A DNA stretch of 10,920 nt, from contig JBBHKE010000581.1 of assembly GCA_037447655.1 (NCBI GenBank), forward strand, positions 1 through 10,920, given 5' to 3'. The DNA is from Zygnema cylindricum (taxonomy: Eukaryota > Streptophyta > Zygnematophyceae > Zygnematales > Zygnemataceae). Shown here piece after piece: positions 1 through 10,920 of this stretch (its first letter is position 1; each line of letters starts with the position of its first letter). The notes below the pieces were generated by a model that worked only from the letters and a program-made list of their open reading frames with translations, had not been told where the DNA came from and ran no database searches. The position numbers were made by a program, and so were the translations under genes.

Positions 1-84
1 CTCCCTCTCTTTTTCTCTCATTTATGGGATGCCTGAATGTGAGGTGCAATCCAAATCTTGTGATCAGGAGGCCGAATCAAGTTT

Positions 85-232
85 TTATTAAGATTAACTG
101 CTCTAGATTCTGTTTTGGAACGTGGCTTACAGTAGGCCACATGAATAGCGTTATTAGCATTAATTTATGATTTTGATTCTGATAAACACTCACTGGAATA
201 AGAGTAATTAAACTCAGATAGTGATAGGTGTT
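85..232. repeat. Dispersed AT-rich repeat copy (related to 5455-5630)
   Basis: Collinear by eye with the element in intron 5: both share GATTAACTGC, then GGCCAC, then AATTTATGATTTTG, then CACTCACT-GAAT-AGAGT and end near ATAGTGAT/ATACTGAT-GGG. The copies are diverged with small indels, so this is an old dispersed repeat. Boundaries are approximate and no target duplication is visible. Confidence 0.6.
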
Positions 233-865
233 ATAGCTCCTGCTCGGTAAAAAGTTGTCTCTCTATACTGCGAGTAATTTCTTGAAGCTATATTACCAAA
301 GGCACGGCCGTATGTTCCATTGCCCCGAAATTGTGATTACGTCGAGGATTAACCCAGATGAGGTCATTAGAACTTATGCATGTTTATTTTACTCGTTTAT
401 TTCTCAAGTTTGTATACAGTATCATGAGTTTGATTGAGAAACAAGGAGATAAATATAGGAACAACTGCTTTACACAAGGAACCATGCAACTTCGTAACAC
501 CAAGTGTATAACTCAATGCAAAATGATGAGCAGGGATCAAATAAAAGCGCTGTAATTGTCAATATTTGTCACAACGCACAATCTTTGACGGAACACATTC
601 ATGTTTCTGTCATATTATAGAATGATGAAGTGATATAACAGCTATTTGTCTCTCATTCACCTAATTTTACACTAGTGTACGATATTGACCATGGTGGATA
701 ATGAAGTTCAAACTTTGTTGTCAAGTTAGAAACCCAATGACATTTAGAGCTGTCAAATTTTTCTATTTGACAAATTGTCACCCAACCAGTTACGAACGAT
801 CCGAATAAACACTGACTTCCAATACTAATTTTGGCCGGAACGTCATCCTCCAGGCGATATTAGTA

Positions 866-929
866 CAGTCTTATCCTTCCTTTTTCTTCTCTTCGTTAAT
901 CGGTCAAGGAAAAGGAATGACTAAGACTG
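866..929. repeat. Imperfect inverted repeat
   Basis: CAGTCTTATCCTTCCTTTTT on the left pairs with GGAAAAGGAATGACTAAGAC (G follows) on the right, with roughly 21-nt arms, a loop of about 21 nt and a few mismatches. It lies in the gene's downstream flank. It could be a degenerate small element; no coding content. Confidence 0.5.
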
Positions 930-991
930 CTCCATACGCCCCCTTTTGCCCAATTTTGATCATCGCAAAGACTATTTTAAACTAGACTATG

Positions 992-1130
992 TAGGGCCGG
1001 ATAATGAACCCCAATTTACTTACTATTATTTTCGGCTACATAGAAGCTTCACAATGGCAATAGGGCCGGATAATGAACCCCATTTTACTTACTACTATCA
1101 TTGGCTACATAGATAGCTTCAGAATGACAA
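992..1130. repeat. Two-copy tandem repeat, 69-70 bp unit
   Basis: Units 992-1060 and 1061-1130 both begin TAGGGCCGGATAATGAACCC and contain TTTACTTACTA, GGCTACATAGA and AGCTTCA-AATG-CAA. The copies differ at several bases and one or two small indels. They lie 240-380 nt beyond the LCB2 stop, so they may fall in or just past the 3' UTR. Confidence 0.9.
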
Positions 1131-1368
1131 TTCTTTCTTTGTAAAATAAACCACAAGTAGAAAATTCCTACCGAGAACATATTTTGACACTCATCACTAA
1201 TGGCCACTTAAAAAAAAAATCGAAGTCACTTTTCACTCCATCCTTTTCTATTATCCCAAACGCAGCAATTTTTCTACGATTTCTTTGTCCATACCATCTT
1301 TGAAAACGAATACATTGCAAAAGCTCCTAACTCTTTCCCACCGCAAAAAATCGATACGCTGGAGGCGA

Positions 1369-9183
<7,815 letters not shown>

Positions 9184-9316
9184 ATTGTCCGTCAATTAAA
9201 AAACTTGCAGTGGCTCCAGAAAGTTTAAAACGTTGGCCAGTCACAATTAAAATTAAGATTCTTGAGAGAGCACCAATTTCTAAAAATATTTGGAAAAAAA
9301 TAATTGCAAGCTCTCC

Positions 9317-9330
9317 GTTGCTCTAGCAAC
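9317..9330. promoter_or_regulatory. Palindrome GTTGCTCTAGCAAC, X-box-like
   Basis: Perfect 6-nt inverted arms with a 2-nt spacer, about 134 bp before the LCB2 ATG. The form resembles the RFX X-box (GTTGCC-N-GGCAAC type), but those factors are not expected in land plants, so the resemblance may be accidental. Confidence 0.25.
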
Positions 9331-9462
9331 TTATGATTATGGTCAAAGAATGGTTAAATAATCTCCATAGGTATTTACAGAGTTCAATAAAACTGACCAA
9401 TGGTGCTAGCAAAGCAGTGAATTGACAGTTCTTGATTCAAACTTGAAGATATTAAATTCAGC

Positions 9463-9469
9463 ATTTATA
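9463..9469 (-). promoter_or_regulatory. Candidate TATA box TATAAAT
   Basis: Lies about 280 bp before the ATG on the gene strand and would imply a leader of about 250 nt. It sits in a 12-bp perfect palindrome CATTTATAAATG (9462-9473), so it reads on both strands. In AT-rich DNA such a match is common; no transcript evidence is available. Confidence 0.25.
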
Positions 9470-9574
9470 AATGAGGCTATGTAAAGATGTTAAAGTCTCC
9501 CCAGTATGCTCGTCGTGATCAAGTTCAAAGCAGTGCTGCAAAGCTCAGCAATACTTTAAAACGCATGCTACAAG

Positions 9575-9619
9575 AATGTCGAAAATGCCGAAAATGCCGA
9601 AAATACCAAAAATGACAAA
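9575..9619. repeat. Five-unit 9-bp tandem repeat
   Basis: Units AATGTCGAA, AATGCCGAA, AATGCCGAA, AATACCAAA, AATGACAAA. The period is a multiple of three, but no supported reading frame crosses it. It lies about 390 bp before the LCB2 ATG. Confidence 0.9.
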
Positions 9620-9699
9620 AAAACTTGGAAAGAGGTGTTTTCAAGATTCTCAAAACAGTGCGGTAGTGAATAACCAGCAATTGTGATTCCTGTAATATA

Positions 9700-10240
9700 A
9701 ACTTGTGTGGCAATAAAGCAGTGCGACAATTTAACTGCTATGGAAAAACATTTGCAGAGGAGTCAAAGATCAACAAGTGCAATTTAAAAAGTGCATCAAT
9801 TTAATTGCAAAGTAAAAATCATGCAGAGATAGTCTACTTTTGTAGCAGCAATTTAATTGCCAAACAAGAGTAACTGCAGAGCAGTATGCTTGTACAGATC
9901 AGCTTGTGCGGTAAAACAGTGCAACTATCCAATTGCAAGACTATTAGCAGGGAAGTCTTTTTGCAGCTTTGTACATGTCCGTCTGCAACAGTCTGGTATA
10001 GAGTCGTATATATACGAATGCATATATTCGTTTGGTTGCAGAGCAGCCTGCCTGTATGAATCAGATAGTGCAGTAAAACAGTGCAACTACTCAATTGCAA
10101 CGTAAGAACGTTAGCAGAGCTGAGGGTTTGTAACTTTGTGTTTTGCTCGTATATATTAGAAAATTTGGAGTTGTGCAGGAAAACAATGCAACTACTTCAT
10201 CACAAAAATTAAGAATGGTGGGAGGGCAGCCGGTTTGTAT
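9700..10240. repeat. Degenerate repeat array with CAGTGCAACTA...CAATTGCAA...GCAGAGCAG motif
   Basis: The best pair is about 9877-9960 and 10036-10120: both have GCAGAGCAG--TGC-TGTA, then GTGC-GTAAAACAGTGCAACT and CAATTGCAA, 162 bp apart. Looser copies of the core occur near 9720 (CAGTGCGACAATTTAACTGC), 9789, 9846 and 10183 (AACAATGCAACTACTTCATC). Spacing is irregular, so this is a decayed array and not a clean satellite. A 12-bp palindrome CGTATATATACG (10005-10016) lies between copies. Confidence 0.75.
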
Positions 10241-10733
10241 TTCACTATTTTGTAACTTCGACTATAACCGACTGAATACTGAAATCTACACGTCTCCAGT
10301 ATTGAATGTGACAGAGCTGGGCTTTTCTGTCTGCAACACTGCAACCTTTTGATTCGCTGAAGCTGCACCAGCGTTGCAGGAGCGTTCAAACTTTCAAAAT
10401 GATCTTATGTAGGTTTTGTCGTTTAGCATAGGAAACCACGGCGAACTGTGTTCCAATAAACCGGAAAGTTCAAAAATAATTGAGTCGTACTTTCAAAATA
10501 ATTCACCCGTTGGACGTGGATTGCCCTGAAAGTTCTCTGTGCAGTTGAATAGTGAGGTTGTTTAAAGTTTTTCTTCTTCCTTCGGGAATAAGGGAGATAA
10601 TAGGGGTATAATACGGTACGTATTCCCGTATTTCAAACAAACCAAGAACGAAAGTACGACCGCTATACGTCGTGTTGCATATTGAACAGGTTTTGCCGAA
10701 CTCAAGAAGTAGTGTTGGGTATCGGGTAGATTC

Positions 10734-10827
10734 ATATCGCGATAATTTCGATATTCGATATATCGAATATCGATCGAGGAGGATCCTCGATATATCGTAC
10801 CGAGACCAACATAAATTATCGCGATAT
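10734..10827. repeat. Nested palindrome cluster, ATCG-rich
   Basis: Perfect 15-bp inverted arms ATATCGCGATAATTT (10734-10748) and AAATTATCGCGATAT (10813-10827) enclose a perfect 26-bp palindrome (10748-10773, centred on CGATATATCG) and a TCGAGG-AGGAT-CCTCGA hairpin (10774-10790, overlapping the palindrome GAGGATCCTC). The composition is unlike the surrounding sequence. Confidence 0.9.
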
Positions 10828-10837
10828 ATATCGCAAA

Positions 10838-10920
10838 AATTTCGTGTCCGTACAGTCAGAGTACGGAAAACCGTACGAAAAAGTGTACGGAGAATCGTAC
10901 GACAAATCGTACGAAAAATC
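10838..10920. repeat. GTACG short repeat array, cut by window edge
   Basis: GTACG or CGTACG recurs about every 11-14 bp: GTACAG, GTACGG, CCGTACGAAAA, GTGTACGG, ATCGTACGAC, ATCGTACGAAAAATC. The later units (AATCGTACGA-AAA) become regular and the array continues beyond the last base. No reading frame is supported here. Confidence 0.85.

Larger units (their letters stand above)
1..1368. other. 3' flank of LCB2, no gene seen
   Basis: On both strands only short unrelated frames of about 60-65 codons occur, with no recognisable protein. The part next to 1368 must hold the LCB2 3' UTR, but I see no canonical AATAAA on the minus strand close to the stop, so the cleavage site is not placed. The region holds a dispersed repeat copy, an imperfect hairpin and a 69-bp tandem pair, listed separately. 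A short hairpin (TGTCAAAT at 751-758 with ATTTGACA at 765-772) is also present. Confidence 0.6.
9184..10920. other. 5' flank of LCB2, no gene seen
   Basis: Contains the LCB2 leader and promoter and then repeat-rich sequence. Frames of 62-88 codons on both strands around 9525-10389 are products of the degenerate repeats and match nothing I know. A minus-strand ATATTTTTAG at about 9290-9281 could be an acceptor of a 5' leader intron, which I cannot confirm. Region 10250-10600 shows only short recurring words such as ACTTTCAAAAT. Confidence 0.6.
10711..10920. mobile_element. Possible terminus of a DNA transposon (hAT-like), partial
   Basis: AGTGTTGGGTATCGGGTA (10711) resembles the (C/T)AGTGTTGGG starts of some hAT-superfamily inverted repeats as I recall them, and it is followed by palindromic and GTACG subterminal repeats of the kind transposases bind. 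The other end and any transposase lie outside the window, and no 8-bp target duplication can be tested. Confidence 0.3.

Noticed and set aside
255-555. Overlapping plus-strand frames of 60-65 codons downstream of LCB2
   Set aside because: No recognisable motif, irregular composition, partly next to repeat sequence; expected by chance.
751-772. Hairpin TGTCAAAT ... ATTTGACA followed by T/A-rich sequence as a terminator
   Set aside because: Bacterial-type terminators do not apply in this nuclear context; it is merely a short inverted repeat.
9193-9195. TTG at 9195 as LCB2 start
   Set aside because: A non-ATG start is unnecessary: ATG at 9183 lies four codons in and matches the plant LCB2 N-terminus.
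9834-10389. Frames of 65-88 codons on both strands in the 5' flank
   Set aside because: They follow the degenerate repeat array; the internal repetition in the peptides only reflects the DNA repeat.

Overview
This window is eukaryotic nuclear DNA carrying one complete, intron-rich gene on the minus strand: the catalytic LCB2 subunit of serine palmitoyltransferase. I assembled it from 12 coding exons running from an ATG at 9183 down to a TAG at 1369. All 11 introns are GT-AG, the exon phases agree at every junction, and the spliced CDS is 1446 nt, coding for 481 residues. The short N-terminus, the overall length and many internal blocks resemble land-plant LCB2 proteins (about 490 residues) more than the longer animal SPTLC2. 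A few blocks (GPTGRG, GFPATP, ISAAHT) look more like animal and fungal relatives. I therefore infer a plant or other streptophyte, perhaps an early-diverging lineage, and I cannot name the species. No prokaryotic features, rRNA, intact tRNA or CRISPR array were seen.

Layout from left to right. Positions 1-1368 lie downstream of the gene and hold no convincing gene, only a copy of a dispersed AT-rich repeat (about 85-232), an imperfect hairpin (866-929) and a two-copy 69-bp tandem repeat (992-1130). Positions 1369-9183 are the gene. Its introns, 209 to 1020 nt long, hold most of the unusual material: several copies of MITE-like short inverted-repeat elements (introns 5 and 8), tandem segmental duplications (introns 1, 3, 4 and 5), and a duplicated, still in-frame piece of exon 3 with its own splice donor (intron 3). 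Positions 9184-10920 are the 5' flank, with a possible TATA box, a 14-bp palindrome resembling an X-box, a 9-bp microsatellite-like repeat, a degenerate repeat array (about 9700-10240), and at the far right a dense cluster of ATCG-type palindromes and GTACG repeats that may be the end of a DNA transposon running off the window.

There is only one gene, so no multi-gene system can be described. LCB2 works with LCB1, which is not in this window, in the ER membrane to condense serine with palmitoyl-CoA, the first committed step of sphingolipid synthesis. I found no evidence of a previously undescribed biological system. The observations most worth checking are the exon 3 partial duplication, the competing acceptors at exon 7, a repeat terminus lying at the exon 5 donor, and the palindrome cluster at the right edge.
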